A stretch of 64,000 nucleotides of DNA. Source: JAKFEW01 sp036675505 (lineage in GTDB: Bacteria > Cyanobacteriota > Sericytochromatia > S15B-MN24 > JAQBPE01). Position numbers and translations under genes: made by a program. The notes beneath the pieces are model-generated. The model saw nothing but the letters and a program-made list of their open reading frames with translations, ran no database searches and was not told where the DNA came from. The stretch spans positions 62,001 through 126,000 of the forward strand of contig JAKFEW010000141.1 of the NCBI GenBank assembly GCA_036675505.1. Direction: 5' to 3'. Below are positions 10,193-18,940 of the stretch, piece after piece; the stretch's first letter is position 1, and each line of letters opens with the position of its first letter.

Positions 10193-10609
10193 CTACTTCG
10201 GGTTCTGCGCGCCCCGATTGAATCTCCGTGTCGATTCCGCGGCGTCCCATGCCGCCCAACAACCATATGCGAAGGCCACATTCACGAAGGCGAAGAGTGT
10301 ATAGAAATAAATGCCGGAGGGATTTTCGTCGGCTGCCAGAGCGGGATTGAGCCTTGGGACGAGGGCGGCTGCACCGAAGGGTAGGACGACACCGCCCAGG
10401 CCCACCAAACTGCCTCGAACGGGATCGCCGGCGTAGAACTGCCCAGCACCTGCGCCAACGAGGGTCAGGGTTCCGGCCGCACTCAGAAAGCTGGCCAGGC
10501 CGGGGCTACGGATTTCGGGCGCCTCGGGTGGCGCCGGGTCGGCTCCGATAGTCGGGCCGCCGTTGATCGTCACGGCTGCGAGGGAGGCCAGGAGAATCTT
10601 CATCCCCAT
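10193..10609 (-). CDS. Small multi-span membrane protein coupled to outer-membrane peptidase
   Basis: The ATG at 10609 shares one base with the stop of the preceding large gene (TGATG), so translation is probably coupled; a second in-frame ATG at 10603 is an alternative. The 138-residue product has a cleavable-looking N-terminus (MKILLASLAAVTINGG) and three further hydrophobic segments around LASFLSAAGTLTLVGAGAGQF, GSLVGLGGVVLPFGAAAL and YFYTLFAFVNVAFAYGCW. The GAGQFYAGDPVRG turn is like small TM2/DUF5683-type membrane proteins. It is the last gene of its operon, convergent with the MazF-type gene. Confidence 0.7.
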   Translation of the reverse strand: MGMKILLASLAAVTINGGPTIGADPAPPEAPEIRSPGLASFLSAAGTLTLVGAGAGQFYAGDPVRGSLVGLGGVVLPFGAAALVPRLNPALAADENPSGIYFYTLFAFVNVAFAYGCWAAWDAAESTRRFNRGAQNPK

Positions 10610-13600
10610 CAGAAATACGTGCCGAATTCCGTGAAGACCGTCGGCCCGAGGAACTCCGAGCCTGACCCGCCCTTCACCGGCAACACCGGCTGGGCGATGC
10701 CAAGCCGGAAGATGCCGGATGAGTCGTTGAAGGCGTTCAACGCCGGCACCGCCTGGCGGGCGATCGTCGCGAGCGGCGTCGTGTTCAGCGGGTTGTTCGC
10801 GATCTTGAAGTTCAGCCGCAGCTCGCCGCCCACGCTCGCGCGCAGGTCGTCGAGCGTCGGGTAGGCCTTGGCGGCCTTGTCCGCGGTCCGGCCCACCAGC
10901 GAGAGCCAGTTGTTCGTGAAGCCCGTGCCGAAGTCGAGGAAGCCCACGCCCGCGAGGCGCTCGGCGAAGAGCGGCAGCGTGCCCGGGCCGTGTTGGATCT
11001 CCATGATCGGGAAGCGGTACTCGCCCGAGAGCAGGCCCACGGTGTTGCCGCCGGCCGTGCCGAGCGGGTAGCCGCGCAGCGCCACCAGCACGTCGTCCGG
11101 GTCGCCGGCCACGCGGATGTCGGGCGTGCCGTTCTGGTTCACGGAGCGGTTGCCGCCCAGGTAGAAGTCGCCCTGCGGCTTGCCGAGGTTGAGCCCGAGC
11201 AGGCTGCGCACGCCGAGCACGTGGTGCGTGATGCCGGTCGGGATCCACCAGCGCCGGTCCGTGAAGGCGCGGTAGAAATCCAGACCGTCCTCGGAGCCCA
11301 GCCACGGGTGCGAGACCTCGGCGCCGTAGGTGGTCATCTGGCCGTATTCCGGCGAGATCGAGTATCCGTACTTGCCGTTGTCGTTGTACTTGTAGGTGTA
11401 GCTGACGCTGTGCGACCGGCCGGACTGCGGGATGAACTTGGCGTCCACGGCCTCCTTGTTAAGGTCGGCGGGCGTCAGGTCGCGGATGAGCTTCACGTTG
11501 TAGCCGAGGTTCTGGGTGTCGCCGCTCTGGTAGCTCGCGTTGGTGAGCGGCGACGGCACGTTGTTGAAGCCCAGCGAGAAGGACGCCGAGGTGAAGTGCT
11601 GGTAGAGATCGAGCGTGGTGCCGTTGTTGAGCGGCAGCCCGTACTTCACAGGGGTGGCGGCCGCGAAGACGCGCATGTTGGTGTCGAACTGGCTGTTCTC
11701 GTAGAGGAAGGTCGAGACCACGCGGTCCAGCGGGTTGAGCGCCACGAACTCCTTGCTCGTGGGATCCGTGTAACCGTCGCCCGCCAGGCTCCAGCCCACC
11801 TGGGCGAAGACCGTGTTGGTGATCAACACGTCGTAGCCGATCGTGAACACGCCGATCGAGGCCGGGCTCGACTGGTAGAGCGGGCTCCAGAACTTCGGCA
11901 TCAGCGAGGGCAGGGCCGAATAAGGGTGGCCCGGGTACTGCTCCTTCTGCACGAACACGTAGGGCTTGATCGCCGGGTCGACCCGCGGCGGCGTGACCTT
12001 CCACCACTTGCTGGGATCGTAGGGCATCGTGTGGATGTCGAAGCCCACGCCGCGGCAGTAGGCCATCGCGATTTCCTTGCTGTCCGGGCTGACGGCGGGC
12101 TCGTAGACGCCCGTGAGCACGTTGGTGATCTGCCAGATCTCGCGCTTCTTCCAGTCGTAGGCGAACAGGTTGAAGACGCCGCCCTCGCGGTCCGACGCGA
12201 AGATCACGTACTGGCCGTCCGGCGACCAGATCGGGCCGCCATCGACGTCGTCGTCCTTCCAGAGCGGGTAGGTCTGCCAGGTCGCCGTATCGACCATGAA
12301 GAGGTCGCGCGAGGCGCCGCGCCACGCCGACATCACGATCTTCGAGCCGTCCGGGCTCCAGCGCGGCGCCGTGAACTGGGTGTTGTCCTCGAGCGCCGTG
12401 AGCCGCCGGACGATCTTGCCGGTCTTGTCGAGCAGCACCAAGTTGTTGTGGCCCTTGCCATTCTGCACGGCCATGATCCAGTTGCCGTCGGGGCTCACGC
12501 CCGGCTGGCCGATGCGCGCGAAGTCGGTCAGGCTGACCACCTCGCCGGTCTCGAGGTCGCGCCTGAAGACGTCCTCGTAGCTCGAATAGTTGTTCTTGCC
12601 GTGGCTGTTGGCGTAGTAGATATGCTTGCCATCGCGCGTGATGTCGTAGTCGCCGAACTGGCCCTTGTTCATGATCTTCTTGAGCACGGGCTGGCCGTTG
12701 TCCCAGCCGGCGAGCTCCTTGAGCGCGGTCGGCGAGTGGCGCAGGCCCTCGACGAAGATCAGCCGGCCGTCCGGCAGGTAGGACGGGTGGCGGTGATGGT
12801 AGGCCGAGGTGGTGAGGGGGCGCGTGGCGGTGACCGGCTTCTTGCGGATCTCGGCGAGCTGGGCCGCGGCGCGCCGGCGGATCCAGTGCAGCATCTCGTC
12901 CCAGATCTGCGGGGTGTCGCGGCCCGGGATGATTTTCGCGACGGCGACGTCGATGCCGAGCCAGGGAGCCTTGGAGTACTCGCGGGCGATCAGCGGCGGC
13001 TTGTCCGCGCCATAGGTCTCGACCATGTACTTGTAGAAGAACGTGCCGTAGACGTACGGCGCGTCGCCGCCCGGGAAGTCCGTCAGGTAGTAGCCGCCGA
13101 CCTGGTCGATCGTGAGCTGGCGCCCCTCGAGCACGTCGCCGCGCAGGTACATGTCGAAGTAGCCGTCGTGGCCGCGGCCGCCTTTCCCTCCGCTGGTCCA
13201 CATCGACTCCGTCGTGACGGCCAGGCCCTCGATCAAGAAGGTGGGCTGGAACAGGCAGGGGAAGAGCATGCGGCCGAAGATGTCGTTCACGACCTTGCTC
13301 GCGCCGTCCGTCGTCTCGAAGTGCAGCACGTGGGTGTACTCGTGCGTGATGACGAGCTTGAACCAGTCGTCGTAGCGGCCCCACATGAGATCGGCGTCCG
13401 GCGTGGTCAGGTAGACGTACATCGCGTTGTTGACGTACGGCAGCGCCAGGCCGTTCACGGTGTCCTCGTGGTCGAAGATCGTGAACTCGGTCTTGTTCTT
13501 GGGCACGGTCTTGAAGTAGGCCGAGCAGAGGTCGTGGGCCTCTTCGGCGAAGGCCGCGCCCTTCTGGGCGATGCGGTCGTAGCCTTCCGGGTAGTTCACG

Positions 13601-13800
13601 CGGAAGTGCGGCGTCTCCAGCGTGTGCATCCGGATGTTCGGGTCGAGCGTGGCTGCGCGCGCGGGCGCGGCGGCGAGCGTGGCTGCGAGCGAGGGCACCG
13701 TGGCCAGCGCGATCGCGGCGGCGGCGCGCAGGACCAGCGGGCGGTAACGAGGTTCGATGCGACGAGACATACCGGGAGCGCGGCGGGACGGGGCTTCCAT
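10609..13800 (-). CDS. Secreted gluzincin-like peptidase fused to PD40 propeller and Omp85-like barrel (copy A)
   Basis: The product is 1063 residues and starts at an ATG with AGGAGAG upstream. A signal peptide (about 20-50) precedes a peptidase MA-like domain with zinc motif HEYTH (H153, E154, H157) and the downstream Glu ligand in FLIEGLA (E191). Residues about 330-640 are TolB/WD40-like PD40 blades (repeated SPDG, SPDGKEI, WSPDGSKI, FASDREG). The last about 350 residues are strand-rich, contain LRGYPLGT and GEYRFPI, the Omp85/BamA-type signature, and end in Phe (EFGTYF), as BAM-inserted barrels do. Length and order match the paralog at 18937-21867. It likely sits in the outer membrane with a periplasmic peptidase and propeller. 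The substrate is unknown. Confidence 0.85.
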   Translation of the reverse strand: MEAPSRRAPGMSRRIEPRYRPLVLRAAAAIALATVPSLAATLAAAPARAATLDPNIRMHTLETPHFRVNYPEGYDRIAQKGAAFAEEAHDLCSAYFKTVPKNKTEFTIFDHEDTVNGLALPYVNNAMYVYLTTPDADLMWGRYDDWFKLVITHEYTHVLHFETTDGASKVVNDIFGRMLFPCLFQPTFLIEGLAVTTESMWTSGGKGGRGHDGYFDMYLRGDVLEGRQLTIDQVGGYYLTDFPGGDAPYVYGTFFYKYMVETYGADKPPLIAREYSKAPWLGIDVAVAKIIPGRDTPQIWDEMLHWIRRRAAAQLAEIRKKPVTATRPLTTSAYHHRHPSYLPDGRLIFVEGLRHSPTALKELAGWDNGQPVLKKIMNKGQFGDYDITRDGKHIYYANSHGKNNYSSYEDVFRRDLETGEVVSLTDFARIGQPGVSPDGNWIMAVQNGKGHNNLVLLDKTGKIVRRLTALEDNTQFTAPRWSPDGSKIVMSAWRGASRDLFMVDTATWQTYPLWKDDDVDGGPIWSPDGQYVIFASDREGGVFNLFAYDWKKREIWQITNVLTGVYEPAVSPDSKEIAMAYCRGVGFDIHTMPYDPSKWWKVTPPRVDPAIKPYVFVQKEQYPGHPYSALPSLMPKFWSPLYQSSPASIGVFTIGYDVLITNTVFAQVGWSLAGDGYTDPTSKEFVALNPLDRVVSTFLYENSQFDTNMRVFAAATPVKYGLPLNNGTTLDLYQHFTSASFSLGFNNVPSPLTNASYQSGDTQNLGYNVKLIRDLTPADLNKEAVDAKFIPQSGRSHSVSYTYKYNDNGKYGYSISPEYGQMTTYGAEVSHPWLGSEDGLDFYRAFTDRRWWIPTGITHHVLGVRSLLGLNLGKPQGDFYLGGNRSVNQNGTPDIRVAGDPDDVLVALRGYPLGTAGGNTVGLLSGEYRFPIMEIQHGPGTLPLFAERLAGVGFLDFGTGFTNNWLSLVGRTADKAAKAYPTLDDLRASVGGELRLNFKIANNPLNTTPLATIARQAVPALNAFNDSSGIFRLGIAQPVLPVKGGSGSEFLGPTVFTEFGTYF

Positions 13801-13931
13801 GGATCTCTCCTGCCCATTTCGGCGGGGTTATAACGTGCTGGCCTCATCTGCGATATCATGCACGCCATGTCCCGCTTCAGTCGCTACGCTCCTTCCAGCC
13901 GCCCCACCCACCCACCCCAACCTGGGAGTTC

Positions 13932-14774
13932 TTGATCCTGCTTCGCTTGTTTTTCGTCGTCGCCGTCTCCCTCAGCCTGCCCGGCTGCGCCGCCGTGCTG
14001 GCGCGCCAGGACTTCGAGCCGGCCGACTTCTCGATGGCGTACATCCGCCCGGCGAGCCGCGCGGAGGCGCCGACCGTGGCCACCCGCGCCGTGAGCGAAG
14101 AGCTCAAAGGCTTCGACCGGGCCTTCGGCCGCGTCGATGCGGCGGCGAGAGGGCTGCCGGCCTCCGACGCCACCAAGGTCAAGGCCCAGGCCGCGGCCGT
14201 GCGCACGCTGCTCGACCGTGACTGGCGCGGACGGCTCCAGGCGGTCGCGACCCAGCAAAAGGATGCCTTCTCGCGGCTCGTGCTCGCCCACGACGTGATC
14301 GGCGGCGCCGGCCATGTGCCGATCTCCCGCACCCCGGGTGACGACCCCGAGTCGCGCACGGCCAACGCCGCGCTCGCCGAGGCGGACCAGGCCGTGAAGG
14401 CGGCCGCGCGGGCCGAGGCGATGGGCGACCTGGCCACGAACATGCTGAGCCTCGCGCGCCAGGACCTCGAAGAGGCCAGGTTCGCGCCGAGCCCGCTGCA
14501 GGCGGCCGTGGTGGCCTACTCGGCGATCGTGGCGGCGCGGCTCGCGCTCGAAGCGCTGGGTGAGAGCCAGGCGGCGATCGGCAAGCTCACGGCGGCCGAG
14601 AAGCGGCTGGCCGGCGCGGCCATGGCCAACGCCACGGTGGGCATGCGCCTCGGCAGCGCGCCCAACCGGGTCGCCACGGCGCGTGGGGCCCTCGACGCCC
14701 TGCGCGCCGGGATGCCCGGCACGCTCGAAGGCGCCGCGCGCGCCCTGGCGGACGCGAAGGCGTTGAAGCGCTGA
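13932..14774 (+). CDS. Helical lipoprotein, unknown function
   Basis: The best start is TTG at 13932 with GGGAG a few bases upstream. It gives a lipoprotein signal (ILLRLFFVVAVSLSL) and the lipobox LPGC, Cys 18. The mature 262 residues are Ala-rich and helical, with heptad-like charged segments and no recognised domain; they may form long coiled helices in the periplasm. It is divergent from the copy A peptidase-barrel gene (131 bases between starts) and precedes the kinase pair. Its position between two barrel genes and two kinases suggests an envelope role, but nothing in the sequence proves it. Confidence 0.65.
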   Translation: MILLRLFFVVAVSLSLPGCAAVLARQDFEPADFSMAYIRPASRAEAPTVATRAVSEELKGFDRAFGRVDAAARGLPASDATKVKAQAAAVRTLLDRDWRGRLQAVATQQKDAFSRLVLAHDVIGGAGHVPISRTPGDDPESRTANAALAEADQAVKAAARAEAMGDLATNMLSLARQDLEEARFAPSPLQAAVVAYSAIVAARLALEALGESQAAIGKLTAAEKRLAGAAMANATVGMRLGSAPNRVATARGALDALRAGMPGTLEGAARALADAKALKR

Positions 14775-14790
14775 AAACCGGTGCAGCCTC

Positions 14791-14819
14791 TTTACAGTCG
14801 AACCCTCGCTCGTTAGGAT
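14791..14819 (+). promoter_or_regulatory. Sigma-70-type promoter for the kinase pair
   Basis: TTTACA (14791-14796), a 17-base spacer and TAGGAT (14814-14819) lie 36 bases upstream of the GTG start of the MASE1 kinase. Confidence 0.5.
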
Positions 14820-14855
14820 GTCAGCGCGCCCAAAGGGGGGCGCGGAGGTAACGCC

Positions 14856-16841
14856 GTGGCTCGAGCCCTGGCCCTCGTGGCAGGGGTCGCTCTGCTCTAC
14901 TTTCTCGGCAGCCTGGCAGGCAAGCTCGTTGCGCTGCCGCCGGGCTACATCAGTGCGGTCTGGCCGTCCGCCGGCATCGCGTTGGCCGCGGCGATGCTCT
15001 ACGGCCCGCGGGTCCTCCCCGGCGTCTGGCTGGGCTCGTTCGCGAGCAACCTGCTCATGCCCACAGGCCTTGCGCCGGTGTCGACGACCGCGTTGCTCGC
15101 GATGGCGATCGCCACCGGCGCCGTCGCCCAGGCCCAGCTAGGCGCCTGGCTGGTCGGACGCGACGGCTTCCGGCCGCAGCTCGACCGGGTGTCGGACGTC
15201 TTTCGGCTCGCCGTACTGGGCGGCTTCGTCGCCTGTACGCTCAACGCGACCTTTGGCGCCGGCGCGCTCATGCTCGCAGGCCTGACCGGCCCTGTGACGC
15301 CGTTCCATGCATGGGCGACCTGGTGGCTCGGCGATGCGGTCGGCGTGGTGCTCGCGGCGCCGGTTTGCCTCACCCTCGCCGTGCCGCGCGACGACGACCT
15401 GCAAGTGAACGTCGCGGAATTCGTGGCCTGGCTGCTGCTGGCCGGCGTCGTGGCCCTCGTCGCCTTCTCGCGCGCCGTCGAGCTGCCGATCCTGCTCGTG
15501 CCGCTGCTGGTATGGGCGGCGCTGCGTTTCGGCGAGCGCGAGACCGCCATCGGCCTCGCGGGCGTCGGGTTGCTCGCGGCGGTCACGACCTCGCGCAGCG
15601 GCGGGTTCTTCGAGCGCGGCTCGACGCCGGAATCCCTGCTCGCGCTGGATACGTTCTACGTCGCGATGGCGGTGCCCACGCTCGTGCTGGTCGCCGCGCT
15701 GACCGAGCGCCGGCGCGCCGAGGCCGAGCTGCGGCGGCAGGCGAACCTTTTCACCTCGATCGTCGAGAACATCCCCGACATGATCTTCGTGAAGGAAGCC
15801 AAGGACCTCCGCTTCGTGCTCTTCAACCGCGCGGGCGAGGAGCTGGTCGGGCACCCGCGCGAGGCCATGATCGGCAAGAGCGATCGCGACTTCTTCCCGC
15901 CGGACCAGGTCGAGTTCTTCATCGCGAAGGATCGCGAGACGCTGCGCGGCCGCGCGGCCATCGACATCCCGGAGGAGCCGATCGACACGCCTGCCGGCAA
16001 GCGCTGGCTGCACACCAAGAAGGTGCCGATCGTCGATGAGCGCGGCGAGCCGGTCTACTTGCTCGGCATCTCGGAGGACATCACGGAGCTCAAGGATGCC
16101 CACGCGCAGATCGGGCGGCTGAACGACCAGCTCGCCGAGCGGGTCGCGGAGCTCGAGACCACCAACGCCGAGATCGAGGCCTTCACCTATTCGGTCTCGC
16201 ATGACCTGCGCGCGCCCGTGCGGGCGATCGACGGCTTCTCCGAGGCGTTGCTCGAGGGCTACGAAGACGTCCTGGACGAGCGCGGCCGGCGTTACTTGAA
16301 GCTCGTGCACGACGGCGGCCGCAGGCTCGGCAGCCTGATCGACGATATGCTCGGGCTCTCGCGCGTCACGCGCCGCGAGCTCGCGCCGACGACGGTGAAC
16401 CTCTCGGCGATGGCGCAGGCGATCGCCGACGACCTCGCGCGCGCCGAGCCTGCGCGCCGCGTCGAGTGGGCGATCGCCCCCGGCCTGATCGCCCGGGGCG
16501 ACGAGGGCCTCCTGCGCGTCGCCCTCGTGAACCTGCTCGGCAACGCCTGGAAGTTCACCTCGAAGCGCGAGGTCGCGCACATCCAGTTCGACCGGGCGCC
16601 CCAGGGCGAACGCCCGGCCTACGTCGTCCGCGACGATGGCGCCGGCTTCGACATGGCCTATGCCGAGCGGCTCTTCCGGCCGTTCTCGCGGCTGCACACC
16701 GAAGAGGAGTTCGAGGGCACTGGCATCGGCCTCGCGACCGTCGCGCGGGTGGTGCGGCGGCACGGCGGCCAGATCTGGGCCGAGAGCGCACCTGAGCGGG
16801 GCGCGAGCTTCTACTTCACGCTCGGCGAGCGCGCGCCATGA
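14856..16841 (+). CDS. MASE1-PAS sensor histidine kinase
   Basis: The GTG start is set by GGAGG at 14844-14848. The 661-residue product begins with a MASE1 membrane sensor (residues 1-285, about eight spans). The signature PPGYISAVWPSAGIALAAAMLYG near residue 28 is typical of MASE1. A PAS domain follows (about 297-405; FVLFNRAGEELVGHPREAMIGKSD), then a short coiled coil, HisKA with SVSHDLRAPVRAI (H449) and HATPase_c (LLGNAWKFTS, DDGAGFDM, GTGIGLATV). This is a phytochrome-like HWE-distinct kinase acting in the inner membrane. The stop overlaps the next gene's ATG (ATGA), so it is coupled to a receiver-kinase. Confidence 0.92.
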   Translation: MARALALVAGVALLYFLGSLAGKLVALPPGYISAVWPSAGIALAAAMLYGPRVLPGVWLGSFASNLLMPTGLAPVSTTALLAMAIATGAVAQAQLGAWLVGRDGFRPQLDRVSDVFRLAVLGGFVACTLNATFGAGALMLAGLTGPVTPFHAWATWWLGDAVGVVLAAPVCLTLAVPRDDDLQVNVAEFVAWLLLAGVVALVAFSRAVELPILLVPLLVWAALRFGERETAIGLAGVGLLAAVTTSRSGGFFERGSTPESLLALDTFYVAMAVPTLVLVAALTERRRAEAELRRQANLFTSIVENIPDMIFVKEAKDLRFVLFNRAGEELVGHPREAMIGKSDRDFFPPDQVEFFIAKDRETLRGRAAIDIPEEPIDTPAGKRWLHTKKVPIVDERGEPVYLLGISEDITELKDAHAQIGRLNDQLAERVAELETTNAEIEAFTYSVSHDLRAPVRAIDGFSEALLEGYEDVLDERGRRYLKLVHDGGRRLGSLIDDMLGLSRVTRRELAPTTVNLSAMAQAIADDLARAEPARRVEWAIAPGLIARGDEGLLRVALVNLLGNAWKFTSKREVAHIQFDRAPQGERPAYVVRDDGAGFDMAYAERLFRPFSRLHTEEEFEGTGIGLATVARVVRRHGGQIWAESAPERGASFYFTLGERAP

Positions 16842-18940
16842 GCACCGCGCTGAACATCCTCTTGATCGAGGACTCGCCGGCCGACGCCGAGCTGCTCGCG
16901 CTGCGGCTGGAAAAGGCCGGGTTCGCGCCTGCGATCACGCGCGTCATGACGGCCGAGGAGATGCGCGCGGCGCTCGCGAAGGACGATTGGGACCTCGTGC
17001 TCGCGGACTACCAGCTGCCGCGCTTCAGCGGCCTCGAGGCGATCCGGCTCTTGCGCGAGAGCGGCCGCGATCTGCCGATCATCGTGGTCTCCGGCGCCGT
17101 GGGCGAGGAGGCGGCGGTGGCGGCGATGAAGGCCGGCGCGCACGACTTCGTCCGCAAGGACAACATGGCGAGGCTCGGCCCCGCGATCGAGCGCGAGCTG
17201 CGCGAGGCGCGTGAGCGGGCGGGGAGACGCGAGGCCGAGGAGCGCTACCGCCAGATCGTCGACCTCGCGAACGAGGGCATCACGACCGTCGACGCCGACC
17301 GCCACTTCACCTTCGTGAACCGCCAGTTCGGCGAGATGCTCGGCTACGCGCCGGAGGAGCTGGTGGGCCGCGCGAGCCTGGATCTGGTTGCGCCCGAGGA
17401 CGTCCCCCATGGCATCGCCCTCAGCGAGCAGTCCAAGGCGGGGGCGCCGGTCCTCGATGAGCTCACCCTGCGCCGGCGCGACGGCACGACCCTGCCGGTG
17501 TTGGTCGCCTCGCAGCCGTTTCTCCGGCCGGACGGCTCGTACGGGGGCGCCGTGACCATGGTGCTCGACATCAGCGCCCGCCGGCAGGCGGAGGCCGAGG
17601 CCCGGCGCCAGACCGAGCGCGTGCAGCTGCTCGCCGAGCTCTCGCACGCCTTCGCCGCGGCCACCACCGACCTGCCGCTGCTGCTCGACCTCGTGGTGCG
17701 GCGGCTCGGCGAGGTCGTGGGCGACATGGTCTCGCTGCGCCTGGCCGTGGCCGGAGCAGAGAACTTCGAGACGGCCGCGATCTACCACGCGGATCCGGCG
17801 CTCGCGGAGCTCTCCCGGCAGTTCTTCAACGTGGAAGCCCAGGGCCTCGAGGAAGGCCTGACCGGCCGGGTGCTGACCGAGGGGCGGCCGTTCATGGGCG
17901 CCTGGGACACGCCGGAGGAAGCCGCCGCGCAAGCGACCCCGCGCTACCATGACCTGATCGTGCGCACGCGCACGACCTCTGTGCTGATGCTGCCCTTGCG
18001 CGCGCGTGGGCGCAACGTGGGCGTCATGACGATCTCGCGCTCGGGCGGGAAGGCGCGGGCCTTCACCGAGGACGACCTGGGGCTCGCGCAGGACGTCGCG
18101 GACCGCGCGGCCCTCGCGCTGGACAACGCCTTGCTCTACACCCACCTCGAGGAGCGCGTGGCGGCGCGTACCGCGGAGCTCGCCGCCACCAACGAGGCGC
18201 TCGAAGCACAGAAACAGGAGTTGCAGGACGCTTACGGCCAGCTCCAGGAGCTCGACCGGCTCAAGAACAACTTCGTCAACTCGGTCTCACACGAGCTGCG
18301 CACGCCGCTGACCTCGATTTTGGGCTATGCCGAGTTCCTGGAGGACGAGATCGGCGGGCTCCTCACGCCCGACCAGCACAAGTTCGTCACCCAGATCCAG
18401 GCCGGCACGCGCCGATTGCAGCGCCTGGTCGACGACCTGCTCGATTTCGCGCGGATGGACGCGGGCACGTTCACGCTGCGCATCGAGGCGGGCGACTTCT
18501 GCGCCAAGGCCGATGAGATCGCGGCCAGCGTCCGCCCGATGGTGGGCGATGCCCAGCTCACCCTCGAGGTGAGCTGCGAAGGCCCGCTGGTGCTGCCGAT
18601 GGACGGCGTGCGCATCGGCCAGGTGCTGATCAACCTGATCACCAACGCGGTCAAGTTCACCCCCGCCGGCGGGCAGATCGGGGTGCGGGTCACGACCTCG
18701 GGCGACCGGATCCGTTGCGAGGTCACGGACTCGGGCGTCGGCATCGCCGCCGAGGACGTGCCCAGGCTCTTCCAGCGCTTCAGCCAGCTCCATGGCGGCC
18801 GCGCGGGCGGCACCGGGCTCGGGTTGAGCATCTGCAAGGCGCTGATCGAGGCGCACGGCGGGGAGATCGGGGTGGTGAGCCAGCCGGGCCAGGGCTCGAC
18901 CTTCTGGTTCACCCTGCCGACTCACCGCGGGCTTCCTTAG
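16838..18940 (+). CDS. Receiver-PAS-GAF histidine kinase
   Basis: The 700-residue soluble protein has an N-terminal REC domain (about 6-125, phospho-acceptor D57 in LVLADYQLP), a PAS domain (about 132-250), a GAF-like domain (about 262-430), a coiled coil, HisKA with SVSHELRTPLTSI (H485) and HATPase_c (DSGVGIA, GGTGLGLSI). It can both receive a phosphoryl group and autophosphorylate. The four-base overlap with the MASE1 kinase suggests a phosphorelay in which the membrane kinase feeds D57. Its stop codon overlaps by three bases the stop of the convergent peptidase-barrel gene. No DNA-binding output gene is adjacent. Confidence 0.92.
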   Translation: MSTALNILLIEDSPADAELLALRLEKAGFAPAITRVMTAEEMRAALAKDDWDLVLADYQLPRFSGLEAIRLLRESGRDLPIIVVSGAVGEEAAVAAMKAGAHDFVRKDNMARLGPAIERELREARERAGRREAEERYRQIVDLANEGITTVDADRHFTFVNRQFGEMLGYAPEELVGRASLDLVAPEDVPHGIALSEQSKAGAPVLDELTLRRRDGTTLPVLVASQPFLRPDGSYGGAVTMVLDISARRQAEAEARRQTERVQLLAELSHAFAAATTDLPLLLDLVVRRLGEVVGDMVSLRLAVAGAENFETAAIYHADPALAELSRQFFNVEAQGLEEGLTGRVLTEGRPFMGAWDTPEEAAAQATPRYHDLIVRTRTTSVLMLPLRARGRNVGVMTISRSGGKARAFTEDDLGLAQDVADRAALALDNALLYTHLEERVAARTAELAATNEALEAQKQELQDAYGQLQELDRLKNNFVNSVSHELRTPLTSILGYAEFLEDEIGGLLTPDQHKFVTQIQAGTRRLQRLVDDLLDFARMDAGTFTLRIEAGDFCAKADEIAASVRPMVGDAQLTLEVSCEGPLVLPMDGVRIGQVLINLITNAVKFTPAGGQIGVRVTTSGDRIRCEVTDSGVGIAAEDVPRLFQRFSQLHGGRAGGTGLGLSICKALIEAHGGEIGVVSQPGQGSTFWFTLPTHRGLP

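Noticed and set aside
10990..13833. 947-codon plus-strand open frame antisense to the copy A peptidase-barrel gene
   Set aside because: The opposite strand has signal peptide, HEYTH, PD40 and barrel motifs in register; the plus frame is His/Val/Arg-rich, as expected for the antisense of GC-rich coding DNA.
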